Assembly: GCF_000425065.1 (NCBI RefSeq)
Contig: NZ_AULB01000007.1
Location: 372,001-436,000, forward strand
DNA: 64,000 bases
Source of the DNA: Actinomadura rifamycini DSM 43936
GTDB lineage: Bacteria; Actinomycetota; Actinomycetes; Streptosporangiales; Streptosporangiaceae
Direction: 5' to 3'
The position numbers and the translations under genes were made by a program. The notes beneath the pieces were generated by a model. It worked only from the letters and a program-made list of their open reading frames with translations, was not told the DNA's origin and made no database searches. Of the stretch, positions 9,019-17,120 are shown one piece after another (within the stretch, counting starts at the first letter, position 1; each line of letters starts with the position of its first letter).

Positions 9019-10069
9019 CCGCGCGCAGCCGCGCGGCGGCGTCCTCCGGCGGGACGTCGTTGATCCAGGCGGCCATCCCCGACTCCGACCCCGCCAGGTA
9101 CTTGATCTTGTCGGGGGCGCGCCGGACCGAGAACAGCTCCAGGTGCAGCCGCAGCAGGTCGCGGCCCGCGCGGACGGGCGCCTGGTGCCAGCCCGCGACG
9201 TACGGGAGCGGCGTGCCGTAGAGGGCGTCGAGGCGGCGCAGCAGGTCCCGGTAGACGGCGGCCAGCTCGTCCCGCTCCGCGCCGTCGAGGGCGGCGAGGT
9301 CGGGGACGTGCCGGTGCGGGGTGAGGTGGACCTCGACGGGCCAGCGCGCGGCGGCCGGGACGTACGCCGTCCAGTGCTCGCCCGCGTGGACGACGCGGGG
9401 CCCGGCGCGCTCGGCGGCGAGGACGTCGCCGAGCAGGTCGCCGCCGTGCGCGGCGGCCGTCGCGAGCATCCGCCGGGTCCGCGGGGTGACGAACGGGTAC
9501 CCGTAGATCTGGCCGTGCGGATGGTGCAGGGTCACGCCGATCTCGACGCCGCGGTTCTCGAACACGTACACCTGCTCGATGCCGGGGAGCGCCGACAGTT
9601 CGGCCGTCCGGTCCGCCCACGCGTCGACGACCGTCCGGACGCGGGACACGGGCAGCCGGGCGAGCGCGGCACCGTGGTCGTCGGTGAAGCAGACGACCTC
9701 GCAGCGTCCGGCGCCCCGGGCCCGTTCGAACAGCGGGACGCCGTCCACCGCGGCGGGGACGGGCGGGGCGGCCGCGGCGTACGAGGGGAAGCGGTTCTCG
9801 AAGACGGCGACGTCGTACCCGGGGTCGGGGATCTCGGAGGCGGGGCCGCCGGGGCACAGCGGGCACTCGTCGGCGGGCGGCAGATGCGTGCGCGCGTTGC
9901 GGTGCGCGGTGATCGTGACGGGGTCGCCGGTGAGCGGGTCGCGCCGCGTCTCGCTGAGCGGCTCCACCGGCGGCAGCCCGCGCGGGTCGGGCACCGGCGC
10001 GCGGCCCGGCCGCTCGTCGTAGTAGACGATCTCTCGGCCGTCGCTGAGGCGGGCGCGGGTCCGGAACAC
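9005..10069 (-). CDS. galT: Galactose-1-phosphate uridylyltransferase
   Basis: A Leloir-pathway enzyme that moves UMP from UDP-glucose to galactose-1-phosphate. The 354-residue length is normal. The HIT-superfamily active site is intact as LHHPHGQIYGYP, whose central His is uridylylated. CPLCPGG near residue 72 and downstream histidines can bind the structural zinc. PVEVHLTPHRHVPDL and LHLELFSVRR are the usual C-terminal substrate motifs. The start is a GTG. galK and galE are not adjacent, so it is a stand-alone gene here. It sits 9 bases downstream of the conservon GTPase gene and may be cotranscribed with it. Confidence 0.92.
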   Translation of the reverse strand: MFRTRARLSDGREIVYYDERPGRAPVPDPRGLPPVEPLSETRRDPLTGDPVTITAHRNARTHLPPADECPLCPGGPASEIPDPGYDVAVFENRFPSYAAAAPPVPAAVDGVPLFERARGAGRCEVVCFTDDHGAALARLPVSRVRTVVDAWADRTAELSALPGIEQVYVFENRGVEIGVTLHHPHGQIYGYPFVTPRTRRMLATAAAHGGDLLGDVLAAERAGPRVVHAGEHWTAYVPAAARWPVEVHLTPHRHVPDLAALDGAERDELAAVYRDLLRRLDALYGTPLPYVAGWHQAPVRAGRDLLRLHLELFSVRRAPDKIKYLAGSESGMAAWINDVPPEDAAARLRAVTAG

Positions 10070-10078
10070 CGCAGCAGG

Positions 10079-10660
10079 CTACCGGGCGGCCGCCTTCTCC
10101 TTCTCGTTGACCGCGAGCAGGTGCGTGACCAGCGTCGTCAGCACCTCCTTGCCGGACGTCCGGCTCCGCACGTCGCACAGCACCACGGGGACCGCGGCGC
10201 CGAGGTCGAGCGCCTCGCGGATCTCGTCGACGGTGTAGTCGTAGCCGTCGTCGAAGCAGTTCACGCCGATGATGAACGGCAGGCCGCGGCTCTCGAAGTA
10301 GTCGACGGCCGGGAAGCAGTCCTGGAGGCGGCGGGTGTCGGCGAGGACGACCGCGCCGAGCGCCCCCGACGACAGCTCGTCCCACATGAACCAGAACCGG
10401 TCCTGGCCGGGCGTCCCGAACAGGTACAGGACGAGGCCGTCGCGGACGGTGATGCGGCCGAAGTCCATCGCGACCGTGGTGGTCGTCTTCTGCTCGACGC
10501 CCTCGATGTCGTCGACGCCGACGCCCCGGTCGGTGAGCAGCTCCTCGGTCTGCAGCGGGCGGATCTCGCTGACGGCGCCGACGAGGGTCGTCTTGCCGAC
10601 GCCGAATCCCCCGGCGATGAGGATCTTCACCGCGACCGGTTCAGAGGGCTTGGAGACCAT
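10079..10660 (-). CDS. cvnD: Conservon small GTPase (CvnD-type, MglA/Ras-like)
   Basis: A 193-residue Ras-superfamily GTPase of the actinobacterial conservon type, acting at the membrane with the adjacent kinase-like protein. The P-loop is GGFGVGKTT near residue 17, the switch II motif is GTPGQ, and the guanine-specificity motif appears as GVNCFD. The family usually has Asn-x-x-Asp there, so it fits. It overlaps the DUF742 gene by 20 bases, which indicates translational coupling. In Streptomyces, conservons act as G-protein-like relays controlling development and antibiotic production. Confidence 0.88.
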   Translation of the reverse strand: MVSKPSEPVAVKILIAGGFGVGKTTLVGAVSEIRPLQTEELLTDRGVGVDDIEGVEQKTTTTVAMDFGRITVRDGLVLYLFGTPGQDRFWFMWDELSSGALGAVVLADTRRLQDCFPAVDYFESRGLPFIIGVNCFDDGYDYTVDEIREALDLGAAVPVVLCDVRSRTSGKEVLTTLVTHLLAVNEKEKAAAR

Positions 10661-11006
10661 GCAGCACTTCCCTGAGGAGACTTTCCTTGGAGAGCGGGCT
10701 CTCCTGCCGGGGGCGGGTGACGGTGATCAGCCGTTGGCCGAGCAGGTCCCCGAGGAGCACCCGGACGACGACGAGGGGCAGTTCGAGCCGCGCGGCGACC
10801 TCGGCGACCGGTTGCGGCGCGGCGCACATATCGAGGATGTGCAGGTGTTCGGGACCGATCCCGGGCGTCCCGGCGCGCGGCCGGCCCGCGGTGGCGATGA
10901 GACTGATCATGTCGAAGGGCTCGTCGCCGGCGGGCCGGGCCCGGCCGCGGGTCAGCGCGTACGACCGGACGATCGGTCCGGCCTCGTCGTCGAGCCATTC
11001 GCTCAT
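10641..11006 (-). CDS. cvnC: DUF742 conservon protein (CvnC-type)
   Basis: A 121-residue DUF742 protein. It has the family's conserved core, including RSYALTRGR at the N-terminal side, FDMISLIA, the helical IGPEHLHILDMC and RLELPLVVVRVLLGDL. It is thought to link the sensor kinase of a conservon to the GTPase. The start overlaps the kinase stop (ATGA) and the end overlaps the GTPase start. The gene that normally sits between kinase and DUF742, a roadblock/LC7 protein, is absent because those two genes overlap directly. Confidence 0.85.
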   Translation of the reverse strand: MSEWLDDEAGPIVRSYALTRGRARPAGDEPFDMISLIATAGRPRAGTPGIGPEHLHILDMCAAPQPVAEVAARLELPLVVVRVLLGDLLGQRLITVTRPRQESPLSKESLLREVLHGLQAL

Positions 11007-13798
11007 CCGGAGTCCTCACCGTCCTCGACCTGGGCGCGCCCGCGCCGGGTGCCGCGCTGGATGGACGACATCATCGCGCGGGCCTCCTCGGGGGTGCGGC
11101 GCGCGGGGGCCGGCTCCTCGGCGCCGCCGTCCGCGGCCGCCGGTTCGGCGTCGCGGAGCTGCGCCGCCATGTTCTGCTGCCGGACCCGCTTCGGCAGCGC
11201 CGGCCGCTCCGCTCCGGGCTTGCGGCGCCGCACGTCCCCGAGCGGCCGCTGCCGCTCGCTCGGCGCGCCGCCGTCCGGAACGTCCCCGCGGTCCGCGCGC
11301 TCGGGCTCGGGCTCCGCGGGCGCCGCCTCCTCCGGCCGCGCGGGCGGCGCGGGCGGTTCGGGCGCGAACCGCGAGGGGCGGAGCGGGTCGGCCTCGTCCG
11401 GAACGTCCCCCAGGACGTTCCCCGCGACGTCCTCGGCGACGTCGTCCGCGACGTCGTCCGCGACGTCGTCCGGGGCGGCGGCGTCGTCCTGCCACGGCTC
11501 GTAGGGCGCCTCGCCGGGCTGCGGGGCGCCGCGGCGGCGCCGCGGCAGCGGCGTCCTGCGGTCGCCCGGCGCGCCGGGGCCGTCCGGGCGGCGGGCGCCG
11601 TTGGCGGACCCGCCGGGCGGGGCGGCGCCGCGCGGGGCGGCGGGCACGTCCCCGACCATGGAGGCGGGCAGGCGGAGGACGGCGCCGCGGTCCTCGCCCG
11701 GACGGGCGGGGGAGACGACGGTGCCCGCGGGCACGAGCGCCTCCTCGGCGCGCCGGGTGGTGAGCGCGGGCGGGCCGTCCGGCTCGTCGGCGCGGACGAT
11801 GAGGTCCTCGGGCAGCAGCACGATCGCGGTCATGCCGCCGTACGGAGAGGTGCGCAGGGTGACCCGGACGCCGTGCCGCCGGGCGAGGCGGCCGACGACG
11901 AACAGGCCGAGCCGGCCGCTGTCGGACAGGTCGAACTCCTCGGCGGTCGCGAGCCGCTCGTTCGCGGCGGCGAGCGCGGCGTCGTCCATCGACAGGCCGC
12001 GGTCCTCGACCTCGATGCTGTAGCCGTGCGCGACGGCCTGCCCGTGCACCTGCACCGTGGTGTGCGGCGGCGAGAAGACGGTCGCGTTCTCGATCAGCTC
12101 GGCGAGCAGGTGGATGACGTCGGCGACGGCGGGGCCGACGACGGCGGCGCCGGTCATCGGGGCGACGTTGACGCGGGTGTAGTCCTCGACCTCGGACGCG
12201 GCGGCGCGGGCGACGTCGACGACCGCGACGGGGGTGCGCCAGCCGCGGCCGGGCGGCCGCCCCGACAGGATGATGAGACCTTCGGCGTGCCGCCGCATGC
12301 GGGTGGCGAGGTGGTCGACGCGGAAGAGGTCCTCGAGGTCGTCGGGCTCCTCGATGCGGCGCTCCATGGCGTCCAGCAGCTTGAGCTGGCGGTGCAGCAG
12401 CGTCTGGCTGCGGCGGGCCAGGTTGACGAAGACCTCGCTGACGTTGCGGCGCAGCGTCGCCTCGGCGACGGCCTCCTGGATCGCGGTGCGGCGGGCGGCG
12501 TTGAACGCCTCCCCCACTTCGTCGATCTCGCGGGCGGCGAACGCGAGCGGCGGGGCCTCCGCGGCGACGTCCACGTTCTCGCCGCGGCGCAGCCGCGCGA
12601 CGACGTCCGGCAGCCGGACGTCGGCGAGGTCGATCGCCTCGCGGCGCAGCCGGGCCAGCTCGCGGATGATCGAGCGCGCCACCCACACCGCGATGACGAG
12701 GGACGCGACGAGCGCGAGGACGCCGAGGGCTCCGGCGAGGACGACCCGCATGATGATCCGGTCGGAGATCGGTTCGGCGCGCTGCTCGGCGTTGGCGGCG
12801 AGCGACAGCTCCAGCCCGCGCAGCCGGGTGAGGTTGGAGTCGACGGTGGTCCTCCACAGCCGCCCGGCCTCGCCGGACTCGGCGACGGCGCGGCGGGACC
12901 CGACGAAGTGCTCCTCGATCGCGCGCAGCCGCCGGTACTCGGGGAACTGCACGACCTGCTCGTAGTACCGGCGGTCGGCGGGGCGCAGGTCGGCCGCGGC
13001 GTGCGCGTAGAGGGTGCGCTGCGCGCCGACGAGCTGGACGAACGTGGAGTGCTCGCCGGCCGTCATGCGCCCGGCGGCGAGGGCGCCGGCGAGCCAGGCG
13101 TTCTCCTGGGAGAGCGCCTCCCGGGCCTCGGTCAGCTCGGCCTGGCTGCGCGCGTCCTTGGCGACCTCGGCGTTGTCGAGGGTGACGAGCGAGCCCTGCA
13201 GCGAGCCGACGTCGGAGAGCAGCGCCGTGTAGTCGGCGAACGCGCGGTGCCGGTCGACGGCGCCGGAGTCGATGGCGCGGCGCCGGTCGCCGAGCCCGTC
13301 GAGGGACTGCAGGATCTTGTCGGCGAGCCGCAGCGTCCGTCCCGGCACGTCCTGGTCCTCGCCGTGGCGGGCGAGGTCGCGGAACAGGCGCGCCTGCCGG
13401 TCGGTGACGAGCCGGCCGGACTCGAGCGCGGCGCCGGCGTTCTGGTCGCGGGCGCCGAGGTACACCATCGACAGCCGCCGCTCCTCCTGGAGGGCGCTGC
13501 CGAGGGCACCCGCCGGGTAGGCGTAGTGGTCCTGGACGGTCTCGACGTGCCGCAGGTTCAGGCCCTCGCCGAGCGCGATGTTCGCGGCGAACGACCACAG
13601 CGCGGCGAGCGAGACCACCGAGACGGTGACCATCAGCACGACCTTGAAGCGGATGGACCGGAACCGGGCGGCCTTGGGCCCGCGCCGCGCCGGGGCGGCG
13701 GCCGGGTCGGTCGGCTCGGCTGGAACCGCCTGGCCGGCCGGGTCGGACGGCTGGGCGGCGGGGACCGCGGGCGCCGCGGAACGGCCTCGTTGTGCCAC
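11003..13798 (-). CDS. cvnA: Conservon sensor histidine kinase-like protein (CvnA-type, NIT domain)
   Basis: A 931-residue membrane protein. A Pro/Ala-rich N-terminus is followed by a transmembrane helix (about 48-72), an extracellular nitrate/nitrite-sensing-like helical domain (about 75-340), a second helix (about 350-375), a HAMP-like linker and a kinase ATPase domain. The N-box is ELIENATVFSPP, followed by EDRGLSMDD and GRLGLFVVGRLA. No clear phospho-accepting His motif is visible in the helical NLARRSQTLLHRQLKLLD segment, as is common in CvnA proteins. The C-terminal 230 residues are disordered, charged and proline-rich, with a DDVADDVADDVAEDV repeat. It starts at a GTG with only a weak ribosome site. 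Confidence 0.85.
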   Translation of the reverse strand: MAQRGRSAAPAVPAAQPSDPAGQAVPAEPTDPAAAPARRGPKAARFRSIRFKVVLMVTVSVVSLAALWSFAANIALGEGLNLRHVETVQDHYAYPAGALGSALQEERRLSMVYLGARDQNAGAALESGRLVTDRQARLFRDLARHGEDQDVPGRTLRLADKILQSLDGLGDRRRAIDSGAVDRHRAFADYTALLSDVGSLQGSLVTLDNAEVAKDARSQAELTEAREALSQENAWLAGALAAGRMTAGEHSTFVQLVGAQRTLYAHAAADLRPADRRYYEQVVQFPEYRRLRAIEEHFVGSRRAVAESGEAGRLWRTTVDSNLTRLRGLELSLAANAEQRAEPISDRIIMRVVLAGALGVLALVASLVIAVWVARSIIRELARLRREAIDLADVRLPDVVARLRRGENVDVAAEAPPLAFAAREIDEVGEAFNAARRTAIQEAVAEATLRRNVSEVFVNLARRSQTLLHRQLKLLDAMERRIEEPDDLEDLFRVDHLATRMRRHAEGLIILSGRPPGRGWRTPVAVVDVARAAASEVEDYTRVNVAPMTGAAVVGPAVADVIHLLAELIENATVFSPPHTTVQVHGQAVAHGYSIEVEDRGLSMDDAALAAANERLATAEEFDLSDSGRLGLFVVGRLARRHGVRVTLRTSPYGGMTAIVLLPEDLIVRADEPDGPPALTTRRAEEALVPAGTVVSPARPGEDRGAVLRLPASMVGDVPAAPRGAAPPGGSANGARRPDGPGAPGDRRTPLPRRRRGAPQPGEAPYEPWQDDAAAPDDVADDVADDVAEDVAGNVLGDVPDEADPLRPSRFAPEPPAPPARPEEAAPAEPEPERADRGDVPDGGAPSERQRPLGDVRRRKPGAERPALPKRVRQQNMAAQLRDAEPAAADGGAEEPAPARRTPEEARAMMSSIQRGTRRGRAQVEDGEDSG
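11425..11472. repeat. 12-bp tandem repeat inside the cvnA C-terminal tail
   Basis: Four head-to-tail 12-base units occur here. The last three are identical (CGACGTCGTCCG) and the first differs at two positions. On the coding strand they give the acidic DDVA repeat. Because the unit is a multiple of three, copy-number changes would lengthen or shorten the tail without a frameshift. Confidence 0.9.
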
Positions 13799-13935
13799 TT
13801 TCAGGGGAACTTTCGGTTGTGCGGGATCTTCGGGGGGAGCGTCCAGAGAGCCTAGGACGCGGCGGCCCGCGTGTCGAGATCATCACCGTAGGTATGTACG
13901 GACACCCGAAAATACCTCTACGATCATCCGGCGTG

Positions 13936-15204
13936 ATGCCCGAAACCCCCCGAGAGTCCAGTTCGCACCGTCCGGACGTCCGGCGTGCGCGCCCGGCGGC
14001 CCGCGTCCGGCGGTCCCGGACGCGCGCGCGGTCCGCGCTCGCCGCGGGGGCGCTGGCGCTCGTGGCGGGCCTGACCGGCGCGTGCGTCGGCGGCGGCGAC
14101 GCCGCCGTGAGCCCGTCGGCGCCGCCCGACCTGCCGATCCGGCAGGACATCGGCGAGGGCGAGGGCCGCCTCGACCTCGTCGTCTGGACCGGGTACGCGG
14201 AGGACGGCGCGCACGACCCGAACGTCGACTGGGTGACGCCGTTCGAGAAGAAGACCGGCTGCCAGGTCAACGCGAAGATCGCGGACACCTCCGACGCGAT
14301 GGTCGCGCTGATGGAGACCGGCCGGTACGACGGCGTGTCGGCGTCCGGGGACGCGAGCCTGCGGCTGATCTACGGCGGCCTCGTCGCGCCCGTCAACACC
14401 CGGCTGCTCAGCAACTACGCCGACATCGCGCCGTACCTGAAGGACCAGCCGTACAACTCCGTCGACGGCAAGATGTACGGCGTCCCGCACGGGTACGGCG
14501 CGAACATGCTGATGTACCGGACGGACAAGCTGCCGCAGCCGCCCGCGTCCTGGAGCGTCGTCTGGGAGGAGGACTCGCCCGCCGCCGGGCACGTCGTCGC
14601 CTACGACTCCCCGATCTACATCGCTGACGCGGCCCTCTACCTGAAGACGCACCGGCCCGAGCTGGGCATCACGGACGTGTACGCGCTCGACGAGGAGCAG
14701 TTCGCCGCGGCCGTCGACCTGCTGAAGCGGCAGCGGCCGATGGTCAACCAGTACTGGCACAACTACCTGGACGAACTCCAGTCGTTCGAGGTCGCCGCGA
14801 ACTACGCGGGGACGGCCTGGCAGGTGACGGCGAACCTCGCGAAGGCGCAGAAGGTGCCGGTCGCGACGACCCTCCCGAGCGAGGGCGCCACCGGCTGGTC
14901 CGACACGTGGATGGTCTCCTCGAAGGCCAAGCACCCGTCCTGCATGTACCAGTGGATGAACTGGATCACGACGCCGCAGGTGCAGGCGCAGGTCGGGCAG
15001 TGGTTCGGGGAGGCGCCCGCGAACCCGAAGGCGTGCCGGTACACCGCGGCGGGCTTCTGCGACACCTACCGCGTCGGCGACCGCGAGTTCTACGACCGCA
15101 TCGCGTTCTGGCGCACGCCCGTCCAGAACTGCGGCGACGACCGCGGCGACGAGTGCGTCCCGTACGAGCGGTGGACGCAGGCGTGGACGGAGATCAAGGG
15201 CTGA
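13936..15204 (+). CDS. Polyamine-type ABC transporter substrate-binding lipoprotein, orphan
   Basis: A 422-residue exported lipoprotein. A twin-basic N-terminus leads to a hydrophobic stretch ending in the lipobox LTGAC (Cys 50). The mature part has the PotD/PotF-like pattern: LDLVVWTGY at the start of the fold, VTPFEKKTGCQVN, YDGVSASGD and YGVPHGYGANMLMY. It should bind spermidine, putrescine or a related small organic cation outside the membrane. No permease or ATPase gene lies beside it, so it must work with a distant transporter or sense its ligand. GTG at 13933 is an alternative start one codon upstream. Confidence 0.82.
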   Translation: MPETPRESSSHRPDVRRARPAARVRRSRTRARSALAAGALALVAGLTGACVGGGDAAVSPSAPPDLPIRQDIGEGEGRLDLVVWTGYAEDGAHDPNVDWVTPFEKKTGCQVNAKIADTSDAMVALMETGRYDGVSASGDASLRLIYGGLVAPVNTRLLSNYADIAPYLKDQPYNSVDGKMYGVPHGYGANMLMYRTDKLPQPPASWSVVWEEDSPAAGHVVAYDSPIYIADAALYLKTHRPELGITDVYALDEEQFAAAVDLLKRQRPMVNQYWHNYLDELQSFEVAANYAGTAWQVTANLAKAQKVPVATTLPSEGATGWSDTWMVSSKAKHPSCMYQWMNWITTPQVQAQVGQWFGEAPANPKACRYTAAGFCDTYRVGDREFYDRIAFWRTPVQNCGDDRGDECVPYERWTQAWTEIKG

Positions 15205-15226
15205 CCGCCCGCGGGCGCTTCGGACG

Positions 15227-15250
15227 GCCGGGGGCGGGCACGCCCCCGGC
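15227..15250 (+). terminator. Hairpin after the binding-protein gene
   Basis: A perfect 10-bp GC stem (GCCGGGGGCG and its complement) with loop GGCA starts 23 bases after the stop. There is no T-run, as is usual for actinomycete terminators. It separates the lipoprotein gene from the GH3 promoter region. Confidence 0.6.
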
Positions 15251-15294
15251 GTGACCTTGGCAACTTTTCCCCTTGACGGCGCCGCCGCCGATCA

Positions 15295-15310
15295 ACTGGT
15301 CTATACCAGA
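15295..15310 (+). promoter_or_regulatory. DasR-like operator (dre site) upstream of the GH3 gene
   Basis: ACTGGTCTATACCAGA matches the known DasR element (ACTGGTCTAGACCA plus flanks) at 14 of 16 positions, with intact TGGT and ACCA arms. A further inverted half-site, GGACCAGT, follows. It lies 24 bases before the ATG. DasR is the GntR-family N-acetylglucosamine repressor of actinomycetes, so the gene is expected to be induced by amino sugars. This is inferred from motif similarity only. Confidence 0.7.
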
Positions 15311-15333
15311 TCGGACCAGTCCAGGAGGCGAAG

Positions 15334-17076
15334 ATGAAGGTGCTCCCCGCGGTCGTCGCCGCGGCCCTCGGGCTCGCGCTGGCCCCGGCCGTGCAGCCGC
15401 GCGCCCACGCGCAGGCGCCCCCGCCCGACCGGGGGCGGCAGCGCTGCGACGCCGACGCGACCCTGGCGCGCATGACGGACGCCGAGAAGGTCGGCCAGCT
15501 CGTCATGGCGGTGACGCTCGACGGCCCCGACGGGATGCCGGACGAGCGGACGCGCCACCTGATTCAGGACCTGAAGCTCGGCTCGTTCATCACGTCCGAG
15601 CCGCGGACGCCGGAACTCGCGGCCCGCTACAACAACCGGCTGCAGGAGTGGGCGCGGGACACGCGGCTCGGGCTGCCGCTGCTCGCGTCCGGCGACTTCG
15701 AGTTCGGCACGACCCACAACGTCCGGGAGGGCACGACCGCCCTGCCGAACGCCATGGGGCTCGGCGCCGCGCGCAGCCCGGCGCTCGCCCGCGAGGCCGC
15801 GCTGATCACGGCGGCGGAGGCCCGCGCGATGGGCTTCCACTGGAACTACGCCCCGGTCGCGGACGTCAACACCCGGCCGGAGAACCCGATCATCGGCGTC
15901 CGCTCGTTCGGGGAGCGGACGGACCTGGTGAGCGGGCTCGTCGAGACGCAGGTGTCGGCGTACCGGCGGGCGGGGATGATCGCGACGCCGAAGCACTTCC
16001 CCGGGCACGGCGACACCGAGACCGACAGCCACACCGGCCTGCCGTCCGTCGGGTACGACCGCGCGACGCTGGAGAAGGTGCACCTGCCGCCGTTCGCCGC
16101 CGCGATCGACGCGGGCGTCCCGGCGATCATGACGGCGCACGTCATCGTCGAGGCGGTCGATCCCGAGCTGCCCGCGACGCTGTCGCCCAAGGTGCTGACC
16201 GGGCTGCTGCGCGGGGAGATGGGCTTCGACGGCCTGATCGTCACCGACGGCATGGCGATGGACGCCATCGACGAGAACTGGGGCACCCGCGACGCCACGG
16301 TGATGGCGATCAAGGCGGGCGCGGACGTCATCATGTCGACCGGCGACCACGCGGCGAGCGCCGAGGCCGTCGGCGCGCTCGCGGACGCGCTGCGCAGCGG
16401 CGAGCTGCCGGAGTCCCGGGTGGACGAGTCCGTGCGGCGCGTCCTCGACCTGAAGTGCACGTACGACGTCGCCGGGCACCGGTTCGCAAGTCCGCGGGCC
16501 GCCGCGGCGGTGTCCGGAAACAAGGCGTTCCGGCGGCGCGCGACGCGGATGGGCGTCGCGGCGACCACGCTCGTGAAGAACGCGGGCGGGGTGCTGCCGT
16601 TCGACGCGGGCTCCGGGGAGCGGACGCTCGTCGCGGGCGTCGTCCAGACCGAGCCGTTCGCCCGCGCGCTGGACGCGGCGTCGGAGGGGCCGGTGTCGCG
16701 CTGGGAGGCGCCGTCGCCCGACCCGACCGACGCGGACGTCGCGGCGGCCGTCCGGGCGGCGGGCGGCGCGGACCGGATCGTCGTGGCGACGTTCTCGTCC
16801 GGCACGCTGCCGGACGGGCAGGCGAAGCTGGTGCGGGCGCTGAGGGCCACCGGCAAGCCCGTCGCGGCCGTCGCGATCGGCCTCCCCTACGACATCACCG
16901 CGTACCCGGACGTCGACGCCTACCTCACCACGTACGGGACGACCGCCCGGACCCAGCGCGTCAGCACGGCGATGCACGAGGGCGCGGCCGAGGTCGTGTT
17001 CGGGAGGCAGCCCGGCGGCCGCCTCCCGGTCACGGTCGGGGACCTCTACCCGTACGGCCACGGCCTGCGGTACTGA
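15334..17076 (+). CDS. Secreted beta-N-acetylglucosaminidase-like GH3 enzyme (NagZ type)
   Basis: A 580-residue glycoside hydrolase family 3 enzyme with a signal peptide (cleavage near AHAQA, residue 27). The NagZ-specific loop KHFPGHGD at 220-227 is followed by DSH (231-233), the Asp-His pair used as acid/base. The nucleophile lies in LIVTDGMAMD (Asp 305). The C-terminal part (about 385-580) is the second GH3 domain. The likely role is releasing GlcNAc from cell-wall or chitin fragments outside the cell. AGGAGG sits 5 bases before the ATG. The DasR-like site directly upstream supports the amino-sugar role. Beta-glucosidase activity is less likely given the DSH loop. Confidence 0.86.
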   Translation: MKVLPAVVAAALGLALAPAVQPRAHAQAPPPDRGRQRCDADATLARMTDAEKVGQLVMAVTLDGPDGMPDERTRHLIQDLKLGSFITSEPRTPELAARYNNRLQEWARDTRLGLPLLASGDFEFGTTHNVREGTTALPNAMGLGAARSPALAREAALITAAEARAMGFHWNYAPVADVNTRPENPIIGVRSFGERTDLVSGLVETQVSAYRRAGMIATPKHFPGHGDTETDSHTGLPSVGYDRATLEKVHLPPFAAAIDAGVPAIMTAHVIVEAVDPELPATLSPKVLTGLLRGEMGFDGLIVTDGMAMDAIDENWGTRDATVMAIKAGADVIMSTGDHAASAEAVGALADALRSGELPESRVDESVRRVLDLKCTYDVAGHRFASPRAAAAVSGNKAFRRRATRMGVAATTLVKNAGGVLPFDAGSGERTLVAGVVQTEPFARALDAASEGPVSRWEAPSPDPTDADVAAAVRAAGGADRIVVATFSSGTLPDGQAKLVRALRATGKPVAAVAIGLPYDITAYPDVDAYLTTYGTTARTQRVSTAMHEGAAEVVFGRQPGGRLPVTVGDLYPYGHGLRY

Positions 17077-17084
17077 CGGCCCGC

Positions 17085-17116
17085 GGCACCGGCGGGGCCG
17101 GCGGCCCGCCGGTGCC
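17085..17116. terminator. Bidirectional hairpin between convergent genes
   Basis: A perfect 12-bp stem (GGCACCGGCGGG and its complement) with an 8-base loop lies between the ends of the GH3 gene and the polyprenyl synthase gene. Its position suits a shared terminator. No U-tract is present. Confidence 0.65.
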
Positions 17117-17120
17117 GGTG

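Noticed and set aside
15273..15307. TTGACG as a -35 box for the GH3 gene
   Set aside because: The nearest -10-like hexamers (TCTATA, TATACC) are 21-23 bases away, which is too far for a standard promoter.
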